From Lytechinus pictus (lineage: Eukaryota; Echinodermata; Echinoidea; Temnopleuroida; Toxopneustidae): a stretch of DNA of 64,000 nt. Shown one piece after another: positions 1-13,700 of the stretch. Both the position numbers and the translations under genes were made by a program. How positions within the stretch are numbered: position 1 is the first letter of the stretch; every line of letters starts with the position of its first letter. The DNA lies in contig NC_087261.1 of assembly GCF_037042905.1 (NCBI RefSeq), forward strand, positions 18,412,917 through 18,476,916, given 5' to 3'. The notes beneath the pieces are model-generated. The model was not told the DNA's origin and did not search any database. It saw only the letters and a list, made by a program, of their open reading frames with translations.

Positions 1-50
1 TCCAAATCCCCAGGATCATTGTTACGTCACCAACAACTAGCGCATTTGAG
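1..50 (+). CDS. Plexin A exon 1 (partial): end of an IPT segment
   Basis: The first 50 bases read open in phase 0 (QIPRIIVTSPTTSAFE) and end at a good donor, GAG|gtaaga. The next exon begins in phase 0, so they join as ...SAFE-LCNGTDT. The short length and missing acceptor make this less certain than the later exons. Confidence 0.55.
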
Positions 51-2356
51 GTAAGATACAATTTCTAAAGTCGCAGTTTGCTCATTTTCTGAGAATGCGA
101 GTGAAAGTGATTTATCATTTGAACTGAAAGAATTTTAAGAACGTTTAATAATTGTCAACCTTTACTTTGGAGTAAAGGCCAAATTAGTTCCAAATCTAAC
201 CAGTCGTACGATTGCTGTGATGTCATTACGACTAGGTTTTATCTTTGTTTGTATTCTAATAAGGATGTTAGCATAGTAAAAGATTTGAACATATGTATTC
301 GTACGATAATTTGGAAAATTGCGCAGTAAAGATATTTCATGTCTCAATATTAGCATTAAATCCTACTTCGTTTTATTACAAAATTGGGTCGCAGACAAAT
401 CATAAGTTTTGCAGTGGCCTTAACATTATGTTTGTTTTGGTTGGTATGGGTATGCGCGTTTGGGAGTGTGCGTGTATTTAGGCGAAGGAGCGTTAAAGGT
501 TGGTGTTGTTTTCCATAATCGAATTTATCAATTTTGAATCAATATTATTTCTTAAATAATTTTGTTTCCGGTGCACTAGTCAGATGAGAAAGGCATAACT
601 GAGGTTCAACACTAATCTGTAATCATAAACAATCGTGCAAAACAGGCAAATGAAAATCAGTACTTAGAGGTTTGATTTTTGACAAGTGTCAGTTTATACT
701 ATCTCTCCTGTTCATGCACTTCATTTTCATATCAAATCAGATGCAGCTGAATTCGATAGAATTAGAAGACACTGCGGTGTTAATTTAACACCAGGCCGGA
801 ATCTGTATATGACCACAACAGAGAGGTGTTGAAACAACACTTGTTTGAAATTAAATAGATGTTGTTTTAACACTAATTGGTGTTGTATAAACGCCTATTT
901 GGAATTAGTCCAAAATCAAACTGGTGTTGATTTAAAACTTCTCTGGTATGGTCAAATATAGATTCCGGACTGGTGTTAAATTTATACCCCGGTTTTTTCA
1001 GTGCACGCATTTATTCCAGGTAGTAATCCTGCATAAAGTAAAGATTATAGGGCATTATAATAAACCTTGCATCATTTCTAAAAATATATATCAGCTTTGC
1101 AACGGAACAGACACTCTGCTGATATGCCCATCGCCAAAATTTCCTGACGATGTCGCCTCTACCGTGAGGAAAAGAGCACCTGACGTAATCACGTTTGTCG
1201 CAAATCTGACATTTGACTTCGATGGTTACATAATCAATGGCGGCTTGATAGAATACTACCCAGACCCAATTTATGAAAGCTTCGGTGGACCAAACAGACT
1301 CTATGAAAGCAGTAACGGACGGCTCGAAATAACAGTAATTATATTCCCGTTTGCCTCACTCGTTCCGCTATCTTGTTTTATCTCCTGGATAAGAATAAAT
1401 GCATACAAAGAATAATTATCAAAAACCTTGTCCTTTTACCAGTTTTACATTTCAGTTTTCGATTTAAATGCATATGAGTACTTTGTTAATTGTCATGAGT
1501 GAATGGTCTGTACCAGTGATACCTCAATAATTGAACCGAAAAACTAAAGAATAATTGAATTAAAAAGCATCTTTAACGTTCAGTTTTAATTATTTATTCA
1601 TTATATTTATCAAATTATTCATGCATTTATTTCTTATAACTTTTATTTGAAAAAAAAAATCATCTTTAATATGAAATGATGCTCATGACTGACAACTGAG
1701 CGAATAGTTCTCTCTCTGAAATTTCGAAACCCGTTTATTGTTTTGTACATCATCCTTTCCATGACATGCCTTGATAAGACCATGGACTACTCTGAGTAGT
1801 AGGTCCATAATGAGATTAACTTCTTCTTCTTCTTATGTTGGTTTGAGTGGCGATTAGTCATATTTGACTATTGTCGCCATTGACTATATTAATACAAAAT
1901 CTCACTTCTCACATAATGATATTATTACCAATATGATGTATACATATATGAAATATTTTTCTTGTGTATCCTTTTAATATGAAAAAGGATAATTATGGTA
2001 TGTACAAAAGTTTGCCGTAACTCTTGTCAAAATGGCATATAAACAAATCTTCACCAAAAACAAACCGCTATCTTCAGCTTAGTTCCAACTAGTTGCGCTT
2101 GCCCTGCCCTTTCAAAGATGCAATCATACCGGTCAGCACGGTACGTTGTGCCGATTTTTCGGCATTAAATGCCTAGGTCACCCATGCATAGGCGAGGGGG
2201 CGCTAGTGTACCTGTGCTTATAGATGGGTTAAACATTAAAATAATTTGTTTCTTTTTTTTAAACAACAACAACAACAACAAGGCGAAAACACTTGTGGGC
2301 CTTGTTAGTTATATGTGCAGAACATATCATATTGTATATATTATATTATACATTAG

Positions 2357-2398
<42 letters not shown>

Positions 2399-5300
2399 TA
2401 TTTCTTTTCACATTAGACTTGTACAAGCATATCCTTTCATATTTCTTATAGACAATACAATATAAAAATAGTACATCACTCCTTACTAAAACGTTTCGTT
2501 CTTGAAACGAAACGTAAAAATGCTTTCTGTATCCCTGGGTCATCTTTTTTTAAATACTCCATTATTTGTCCTGGCTGTGATTCATTCAATTCTACAAGGA
2601 GCATTGATCTTTCAATTATATATTTTGGACAATGTAAAAGATAATGTCTGACAGTTTCTACCTCAGGACATCTATCACAAAACCCTGTTGGATGGATCCC
2701 TAATCTTAGTAGATCTTGGTTAAGACCAGCGACTCCAAAACGGAGACGATGGAGCACAGTTTCCTGTCTCCCTAGATTACATTTATATGTGGATAACACT
2801 GATGGTTGCAATTCTTTCAGTGCTGAGTTAGTTTTATTCCATCTTTCTTGCCAAACTATCTTACAACTTTTTGAAATAAGTTGCATAATTTCTGATAATG
2901 TTATTTGATTATGAATTTCTATTTTGTTTGATAAAACTTTTTTTGCGCAGGAGTCTGCTATTTCATTTCCTTTTATTCCACAGTGTCCAGGGATCCACTC
3001 TAGGTATATATCTAAACCTTTATATTTGAGTCTTGTAGTAATAGTCAGAATTTATGTGATAATAGGATCGTCTTTCCGATTCTGTAAAGATAAAAGTGCA
3101 CTTAATGAGTCACTGAAAAAAACAACACCTGTATATATATCTAAATATTCTATCCATTCCAGTGCAAGAATAATCGCAATTAATTCCGCCCTATAGGAGG
3201 AGGTAAAACTAGATAACCTTTTGCCTTGGTAAAAAGAAAAATAAGGTACATAGAAAGCGGCTAACTTCTTCTTCTTCTTATGTTGGTTTGAGTGGCGATT
3301 AGTCATATTTGACTATTGTCGCCATTGACTCTATTATTACAAAATCTCACTTCTCACATAATGATATTATTACCAATATGATGTATACATATATGAAATA
3401 TTATTCTTGTGTATCCTTCTAATATGAAAAAGGATAATTATGGTATGTACAAAAGTTTGCCGTAACTCTTGTCAAAATGGCATATAAACAAATCTTCACC
3501 AAAAACAAACCGCTATCTTCAGCTCAGTTCCAACTAGTTGCGCTTGCCCTGCCCTTTCAAAGATGCAATCATGCCGGTCAGCACGGTACATTGTGCCGAT
3601 CTGAATACAACTGAATGTATTTTTACAGCTACTAAAAAAAGGAATCAAAATTTTTATCATAATTGCATGAATATTTACGAATATGCATTTTTTTCTCTTT
3701 ATCCAGGGATTTAATTTAGATCTGGGAAGTAGAAAAGATGATATTCAGATTCTACTTGGACCAAGCAGTGTATGTGATGTGGATTACCTTAAAACCGATG
3801 TTGTTGGATGCCAGCTACCCGAAGAGAGACCCCTCGCAGGTGATGAGAATGGAACACGCAGTGAAGGAACCACGAGGAACTTACCAGCAGTGACGGTAAT
3901 TCAAGTCTTAACATTTGTTTGTTTGGGGACAGTGCTCTACACAAAACGAGCACATGGTGGATCTTCATCCATTTGTGACCAGTCACTCCCAAACCAACAA
4001 TAATTCACCAAGGAGAGATTTCTGGGTAAATAACCAAAATACTAATTTTCCCTTTTTTAGCTACAAAAATATCTTTATCAGAAAGAATAATTGATCTTCC
4101 TTCAGACTGTCATCATTCTATATAAGTTGTAAAGTTGAATGAAAAAAAAAAGGTTTCATTTGACACCAGTCTTTGCAGACTGCTCGATTTTTTTTACTAA
4201 ATTGCACAGTAAGCAAATCTCATGCTTGAGTGATTACAAACTTCAGACCTTGTTTTCTCTTATATTTTTTTCAACTCGTTATTGTGATGGTTATTCCTAA
4301 TAAAGTTTGACAAGTTATGCACCATGTTCGAGCTTGGATCTACTACCTTTTCAAGATAAAAAACCATTTGTACATCACTTCAGGCGACTTCATGGTCTAG
4401 GGGTGGCTGATTACATGTATATGCATTTAGATTTCAATTTCTTTAGTCACAATGTGAACGAAACCATCCCGAATGTTATATTAACATCTGAGTGTCTCGA
4501 TTGTTATGTACAAGGGTGTGTACGGTGTATTACGCGCACGAGAAAGTGTAAAGGCTATAGGGGTAAAGGTGAAAATTAGAATGCGTGAGCTTACGCGCAT
4601 CAGCAATAGGGTGTAGGTGTGAGTGTTTGTGTGTTGTTTGGGCTGGGTATACGTGTGAGTAATATGGTTTTGCGTGTGTTTGTGGCTGTGGGTGTTATGT
4701 GTGCTGATGTGTCGTTGCGTTTGTAGGTGTGTGCTAGTGGGCAAAACACCGTCAGAGTACTTACTCTGGATAGACAAAGTTTGGAAGCTTTGAATCGGTT
4801 TTATCGCACGAAACTTGTGGCTTACTTGGCATGGTCAAATATTTCAATTATGTTCTAAAGGTGTTACACGGAAACCTAAAGTTCTATCCGGGATTTGTTT
4901 CAGCGTGGCCTACGGAAGGAAACCCGTTGATAGCTACCGTAATACCCACTGTTATTGTATTGCTCATCTTCATCACCATACCTACAATTATTCTAGCCTG
5001 TTGGTATAGGAAGAAACGGCTTGAAGTGAAACGTGCCAAGGAAGAAGTAGCCATGGTTCGAATGAACATCCTGAAAAGAGTTCGCGAAGGTATTTAGGGC
5101 GTTTTTACTTTCAGTCAATATGTTGCATTTTCCCGTTTGACTAGTCCACGGAGGGAACAATGTATTGCATATGAATTTAAAACAAAAATAAGTACCTGAT
5201 GCATGGGATGTAAGAAAAATAGGGGAGGTAAATTCATTTTATTCTGATATTCATTGATATACATTATTATCTCTCTTGAAGTATTTCGATCCATCAAGTT

Positions 5301-7713
5301 TATATAATACTTTACTTTTTGACCAATATAAAATTTATTTAGAACAACAATTCGAATGGAATACGCTTATTTCATTTATAGAATAGGGCGTGTCTTACAG
5401 TTCAAATTGACAGCAATATAATGAGACTCGCTTGAAATATATGTTCACCTTCGATCGACTAATTCCTTTGTCTTATGATCAGTCTCTAGTACAAGTTTAG
5501 ATATGACGGATGCTGATAACAGAGTTCAGTCTCAAGGAGTTCGTTTTGTGGGGAATGTCCAGTATGTGACACTGATGATGTTTGCCGGGCTAGGTGTTCA
5601 CCCAGAAACATCAGATCCAGAGGTATCAATCTATTATTTTCTTTAAATTCTTATCTCTCTTTTTTGTTTTGTTTGTTTAAAGGGATTCAAAGTAATAGTA
5701 CAACAATAATAATATCATTAATAATAATAAAAATAATAATAACAATTATAAATCAAACAATTCATCCAATATAATACAGTGTAAACCGTATTGCCCATTC
5801 ATCGAATACAAGTACATGATCTTGCGGCATACTCCATAGCAAAAAAATATAATTTATGTGAAATATGTTTATTCAAATATGAAATCACCGATGTAGGTCT
5901 CATTGCCAATGATAGGATTGTAATAGCTTCAGTGATCTGGATATCCAAATGCTCCTGACTTTAACTCATTATTATTCACTCATTCTTCCTCCAATCATTG
6001 GTCTAGTTTTTAAAACATTTTTTTCTTTCTTTCGTATGAAACCAACTGGTTTAAAATCCCTTTGAATCCTACAAAAATTGATATATTCAATATGCTCACT
6101 TTATGTTCCCAGTACATGGAAGACTTTATGGAGCATTCAGTTATCGTACTCTACCGAATGCTAAAAAAGAAGGAGAAAATGATAGAGTTCGTCAGGCAAT
6201 TGGAAACGAAGAAAACGGGACAAGGTCGAGAAAGGTACGACGGAGTTTTTTTTTTTCTGAAAGTACGTTATGAAAATTAATAACCATAAATAATGAATTG
6301 ACAGCAGTATGATGTCCCGTTGAATTAAGAAGTTGTTTATCATGTTTATGTTTTTCAGTAATTTGTTATGAAAAAATAAGAAGAAAAAAAGAAGAGAAAA
6401 CAAAAGCAACTCGGTAGTCAGACCCCATTCGTGAACTCCGTGATTATAACGTTTACTTTTAAATTAATAATAATAGTAATAATGTAGGTCTATAGCGCAT
6501 TTCAGACCTGCAGGACTTTACATAAATAATATCATACAATATAAGACATTGCTTAAAATTACACTTAAACTGAACGTCAACATTAATCAAATACATATGG
6601 CACAAGTATAAGGAATTATCTAATTGAATGCTTCATTGAAGAGAAATGTTTTAAGTTGGGATTTGAAAAGTCCGAGATTATTTTGTGATCGGAGATTACT
6701 GGGTAGGGAATTCCAAAGGGCGCTATAGGAGAAAGACCTTTCACCTTGCGTCTTATTTCTTAGTCTAGGTACTTGAAGGAGCTGTAGGGTGGATGATCTT
6801 AGTGTCCTTGAGGGCGTGTATGGAGAAATGAGTTCAGAGATATTTCGAGGCAAGACCGTGGACAGCATTAAATGTTATTACAAGGACTTTGAAGCGAATT
6901 CGTGATTTAATGGGTAGCCAGTGAAGTTCTTTGAGTATTGGTATGATGTGGTTGTGTTTTTTTGATCTGGTGACACGTCTTGCGGTTGAATATTGAATTC
7001 TTTGGAGCTTTGCTATATCTTTGTCCGGGATTCTAGACAAGAGACTTTCACGGTTATCGAGAAGGGAAGACACGAAGGCATGAATGAGGGTCTCAGTCAC
7101 ATTCTTACTAAGGTATGACCGAATAATTCCAATACGTCTCAGAGCAACTGAGACCTTGCGACAAAACCATGTTGACGTGTTGGCGCATGTTTATATTCTT
7201 GTAAAAAATGACACTAGATCACATACTGAAGGTAATGGCAGAACCTGGCCATTGACATCAAAGTCAGAGCCTCCTGAACTCGTCTGAAAGAAGATGAGAC
7301 ATAAAGCACCTCCATTTGGTGTCATTAAGTTTCAGATGATTGCTTACCATCCAGTTCCGTACTTCCTGGAGGCAGATTCCAAGACTCCCTATACAACATT
7401 CTCCCTTCCTGAAGACTTTAAGGAGAGGCTAAGCCTTGTGTAGAGAAAGCAAGTGCTCGAATAATGTCCTGAACTGGCGTAGTTTAGCAAATAAAGAGAA
7501 TCGGACCGATTACTGATCCTTGAGGCACGCCCCAGTCACCCCAGTTCTATACTTTAGTCTAGAAACCAGAATGTCTCGGATAATTATTAAGGAAAGCATG
7601 CATGTTCTGTTTTCCGGAGTGTGCGTTTGTGGTGCTGCATGACAACCCCCCCCCCCCCAAAAAAAAAAAAAAAAAAAAAAAAAAATGAAATGAAATGAAT
7701 AAATGAATAAATA

Positions 7714-7747
<34 letters not shown>

Positions 7748-10700
7748 AGAAGAAATAAAATAAAAAAGACGTTTTTCTGTCACTACCTACACTGTAGTTT
7801 CCGGATGTGCAAATTTTTACTTGTATGAAAGATTATTTTAAAAAACTCAATAAAAAGTACTGCATGCTCAAGAAATGTTCACCATTAATCGGGTACAATG
7901 CGCAACAATTACTAACATTAAGACCTACGTTTTTTTTTTACTTTCTTTTTGTAGGGAATTAATTGCATCCCTGTTAGCAATCACGTTCGTCAGTGAATGG
8001 AATTCAATTGTCTTTACAGAGTAAGTTCATTTTTTCTCACATTTCTTTACATTTAAGCATGTACTATATAATTTTCTTCCGTGGTTGCACTGTTACAGAC
8101 TACAGTGCCACAACATATTTTTCCCTCGTTCTATATCCCATGGTCATTTGAATCATCCTAGTTATAGATAAAGGAACAATTAGTGTTGTCAAAGTTTTAC
8201 ATAAATTTCGACTCGGGCTATGTACACTATTTAACAAGATGTGTCCCTCGTTAGATAAGTGGTGAGACAAATATTAAACAAAAATACCACATAAAATTTA
8301 AATGTTACGGAAATACCAGAAAAAAAAATTAAGCAAGCTGCATTTGAAAAACGCCCCTAAAAGGTCATTTTGTAAAGAATTACAGAGTTATATAAAGTGT
8401 ATTCTAAATCGAAAGTAATTAACAAATCAAAATAATTCATATACGTTTATAACCATTCCGTTGTGTCCACATCTATGTACAGTCATTGATGAAGATCTGT
8501 AATCTCCAGAAACAAAAGGAAACTGACAAACCAAATTCAGCAATACAACCAAAATTTCAAATATTCTTGTGCAGCACATTTTAAAGAAAAGGAAATCTAT
8601 AAAAATGGCACGCTTGCGTCGAAGAAGAAAACTGGAAGAATATGATCAATGAAATTTTGAGAAAAGTTGGACGAACAATAAGAAAGCTGAAAGTATTTGA
8701 CTGTCCACTGCGAAGAAAATTTGATATGACCCCCAAATATTGTACAACACCCCTTTTTTCCTACCCATTCGACACTGAAATCCAACAAAACATCTCTTTT
8801 GAGGTCTCATAGGACAAATATCTTATCTATGATATAATCATGACAATATTTGAAAACCTGTATTATATGTGCTGATATTGAAAGAGCACCTGACATTGCG
8901 ATGGACTAGATGAACGAGAAAAAATAAGTTAAATACATACAGTACTGGGGAAGTTGTACAGATGTGACAACACACAGCTTGGTTGCATTGCCAGTGTGAT
9001 GATCTAGAAGCGCGATAGCTCAGTCGGTAGAGCGGGGGATTCGTATTCCGGTGACCCGGGTTCGATTCCCACTTGGTGCGCAAGTGCCCTTTGGTAAGGC
9101 ATTAATCCTCATTACCAGGTCCTTCGGAGAGGACCTTAAGCCGTCGGTCATCTGGTTGTTTGCTTACAAGCATTCATGCTTTCTTAGCAATCAGGTAGAA
9201 AATCCCCACCAATCACCAATCTAGAAGCGTGGGCTAGGGCTCTTGGCATAATTAACTTAATGTCTATTGATTCTTATCTTCATGTTTCATTTATCCCCTT
9301 TATTCAATTTTCAGAGTGATGACCGCTCTTGTTGAAGATGAAATCATGGGGGCATCTGAATCCAGAAGGCCTCTGGACAAACTATTCACAAAGTAATAAA
9401 TCAATCCTTGGGTTGGGTTGGGGTTATCATTGTCATGCATGAACGTAATGTACAGTGATTATTAATTTACGTTTAGAGAAAACAATAAATCGAACGTCAT
9501 TATGTCAGAATCATAAAGTCTTATATTAAGCTTTAGGAAGAGACGTCAACTTCGGATACTAAACCAATTCCATTAGTAAAGTCTAGCATATCGTTGTTAT
9601 GCAATTATCTTGGACATACATCTAAACTCTGCATCATTACGATTGTATATCCTCTCATTTAAGAACTGAATCGGTCACCGAGAAACTGATCAGCAATTGG
9701 TTTTCAATCTGCATGTTCGAGTACCTAAAGGTGAGGCCTGTTATTCCCAACTCAAAAAGAAAAAAAATATATATAAAGGTATATACCCAACTTCTTCAGT
9801 ATCAAATTGTAGTATTAACTTTCAGTTTAACTGAAAATCATAGTTAATGGAGAAAACCAGATTTTTGTAGTTACCAATTTAGCATACAACTTGTATATGC
9901 TCCTGCACCCAAAATGCACTAGTTTTAGTATTAAATGATCATGGATTAGATTTTTTTTTCCATTTAGGTAAACATGCTCTACGTACATAGGTCACTTTCG
10001 AAATTTGATCGTGGTATATTGAATGTAGCATTGCGTAATGTTTGGGTTTTTTTTTTTTCCTTTAAGAGAACTTAAAACCAAAAATACCTATGAAAAATAT
10101 GTGTCATGGCTATAAAATAGAATTAATCAATAGCGTAGAACGTAATTAGAAGGTAGTGTATATTGTACACCATTACATTTTTAATGTTGAACTCACTCGC
10201 GCACAGTTCTTTCTATTTACTTTCTCGTTTCATGTACTGCTTCAGGTATATGGACTCTATTCATTATTCATGCTGTACCAAGCAATAAAGACCCAAGCTG
10301 AGAAAGGTCCTATAGATGCTGTGACAGGGGTTGCGTACTACACGCTGGAGGCTGATAAACTCATAGATGAAGAGATCGACTTTCATTCTCTTGTACGTTC
10401 ACGGAAATTATGATACTTGAGATTATACTGGTAGCAAAATTCCCGATAGAACAAAAACAATTTTAGTCATATAATATACTTCGGACCGTATTTGTATATC
10501 ATGAGGGGTGTCCTTTTATACTATGGACTTTTTTTAAATGGAGGTCCTCGTCTGAAAAAAAAAAAAATCTTTGATCTCATTGTAGGTTTAAAAAGTCTCT
10601 ACGTACATGTAATTAACAATAAAAGCATAAACTCTATGAGCGAACAGTCATATCGTATGTGTTTTTTGGGGTGTGTTTCTTTCTAGAAAGTCAACAAGAG

Positions 10701-13700
10701 AAGTACTTTACTGATACCTCAGGTTATACATTTGCAATGAAAATACAGAACTCTAAAAACATATCTTATACTTTCGTTTACATTGCTATTGATGTAGAAC
10801 ATCGATGTTGTTGATGAAGACGGCCATACCTATGTTCGAGTAAACGTTTTGAATGTTGATACCGTGAAGCAAGCCAAACAGAAGATCCTAGATTGCCTTT
10901 GGATGAAGGGTTTCTGCCTGCTACCGAGGGATGTTGATGCAGTTGACCTTGGTGAGAATAATAATAATACAGGGCAATCAGAATAGGTGTTGAATTTAAG
11001 CTGACATAAATTATTTAAAGACGTCTTCTGATACTAACGTAAATTCTGACGCTTATGTAAATTATTTCATGATGCCGAAAATGAATATGTATGTACCATT
11101 TACAGAAGAGAAGAAAACCCACAATGGTAAAGCACGATAGCTTGAAAGATCAACAAAGTATGTGGTGGAGCCTAGCGTTAGAAGACTGAATTGATCAATT
11201 CGGAAAAAAGGCGCAATAAACGGACTACCAGAACAAAGGACAGGCGTAGATTAAGCAATAGAGTACCAAGGTGCGACGTCAGTTGCCATGGTGTCATGAC
11301 AGGCTGGTTCTAAACAGAGTCGCAGCTGACGATCGTCTGTACATGACTTTGGCTCGTCTGAAAAAAAAAATGCTAGTAGTGATTAAATTCCTATAGCAGC
11401 CATTTTCTCTTATGGGAAACACACGCTTTCAATCGGCGGGTTCATATGTTTAGACCCAGGCCGCCATGACACCATGGTAACTGACGTCATCGCTTCGGTA
11501 CTCTATTCTGTGTTTAATGAGGAAGGTGTTGATTCTCATGACACAAATTTCGTGGTACCTGTAGGGCCGTAATATTAATCAAATTAACTTGAATAGGGAT
11601 GTTAGGCATTTCGTGTAGGCGTTCTGACTGCCAGTATTTAAATGAAACAGCAGTATAATAAATTCAACTGAAATGCCCGATACACAACAACATGGATCAT
11701 CATTCTGCCGATAAGATCAATACTTCACGTTTCATATTTAGTTATCCAAAGTGAATTTTCGCTCGTATACATTTTTTTAAAGTTTGGATCGAATCTCCTG
11801 AAAGCTATACTTTGCTTCAGGATGTTGACGACATGTCTGAGACACAGAGCAAGGTCATGTTCAATACAATGAAGAGCTACGGGGTTCGTAATGGTTTCTT
11901 CTACCTTATTTTGCGATAACTATTATAAATCCGGATGTTTTATTTACTCACATCATAAGAAAGATGCTCACTCATTTAAGCAATTACAAACCTGTAATCA
12001 TTGTAAGACGGCAGTAAAGTAAGTATGGAGTAAGAATGAGTAAGTAAACTTCAATAATGAGGCATTCTGACGGAATAATTGGATTATCCATATCTACCGA
12101 CGCACGGGTGTTAAAATCACCCACACACAAAAGCGTTCTGTACATGTAAATATATTGACATGGTGCATGGTTGTCAATTTGAAATGATTTACTTGAGTTT
12201 GATAAGGATCCGCTAATTAATTTCCAAAGCAAATAGGGGCAACAGTTTGTTGATTTGTTTTTGAAGCCAGATCTCCTCACGACGTGTACTCGTTTGCCAA
12301 CATGTACCATTTTGTTAATCCTAAAGTTACTGGTCTTGTTTTTTTTTTTACTTTACCCATTACTGTTTTTTGCTGTATCCCTGCAATATAACTTTAGCGT
12401 TCCGAGGAAGATGCGTAATATTGCTTTCAGTTTGTATGCATTGGATTGATATCTTTAGGGAGTACCGATCTACTGAGAGAGAGAGAGGTTGAATATTGGT
12501 ACATCGATTTTCAACTGTATTTCATTTATTAGATTAGGAACGGATCTCGTGTTGCACTGGTAGGTAAGAACCAGCTACCGAAAGCACCTGTCAATGGCTA
12601 CCAAGCTCTTGATGTCAAAGAATTATCTTCGAACACATGTAAGTAAATACATCTGAATATTTTAAAATGTACCCATCATGACTTGTGCTAAAAAAAAGGA
12701 AATGCCTTCCTTAATCACCTGTGAATCTTCCCAGAGTGAAAAAAACAGACCTTTAAATTTCTAGTCTCGAATGATTTCCATATCAATATATAGAGAAAAT
12801 CGTCAAACGTGACATATTACAGCACTCATTGTCGGTAAATGATGAACTCGGTATGAATACTCTCAAGTACAGAGAATTCGACTTTTTTTAGCCTTGGCTT
12901 GTATGTTATCGTCATCTGTTGAAAAAAACCTTTGAATTCATATAAATTTTAATAAATGTTTCCTTCCCCTCCCTCAGATGAATCCTTGATACCTGTATCA
13001 GATGAGACGAATCTTACATCAGGACCATCTCAACTGACTTTGAATGCTGTCCATTTAAAGGTTTTTAGCTAGAATTGTGACATTTGTATGGTTTTGCGTT
13101 GTTTTATCGTGTAGTTGAGAAAATTCGTCTTTTTTTTAATAATAATATTCCGCATTTATATAGCGCTTAACACATCGGAACGACGTCTCTAAGCGCTTTA
13201 CATATATATTATAACCCCGGTCATCGGATCCTTGCATGCCCGCATACAATGTATGTACCTTCTCCACTCCCTGGGGAGCATTCCAACAAGAGTTCCAAGA
13301 CTCAATTGCTAGACATACTACATAGGCTTTCGCATTATACCGGGTACCCATTTAACACCTGGGTGGAGAGTGGAAAATTGTGGATTGACCCCTTGCCAAA
13401 GGACGCTAGGCCATGGTGGGATTCGAACACGCGACCCTCTGATTACAAGGCGAGAGTCAGAACCGCTACACCACAGCGCTTCCACACCTCGTACTTATAT
13501 CAAGAATTATACCATGTTTAATCGCTGGAGCCAAATCCACGTTTGGCATGGGAGGGTGGGCAAAAGTAAATCAGAAATGTCAAAAATTACAACATTTTAC
13601 GGATGAAGCTTGCCACAAACATGAAAAGTTTGATAGAAGGAATAGTTTTTTCCAAGTTTAGTTGCCTTATCATGCTTTCCAATAATTTCAAGGCTATAAT

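Noticed and set aside
9006..9080. Functional tRNA gene
   Set aside because: A and B boxes are present but the anticodon stem is poor, and an 11-bp duplication brackets a longer SINE.
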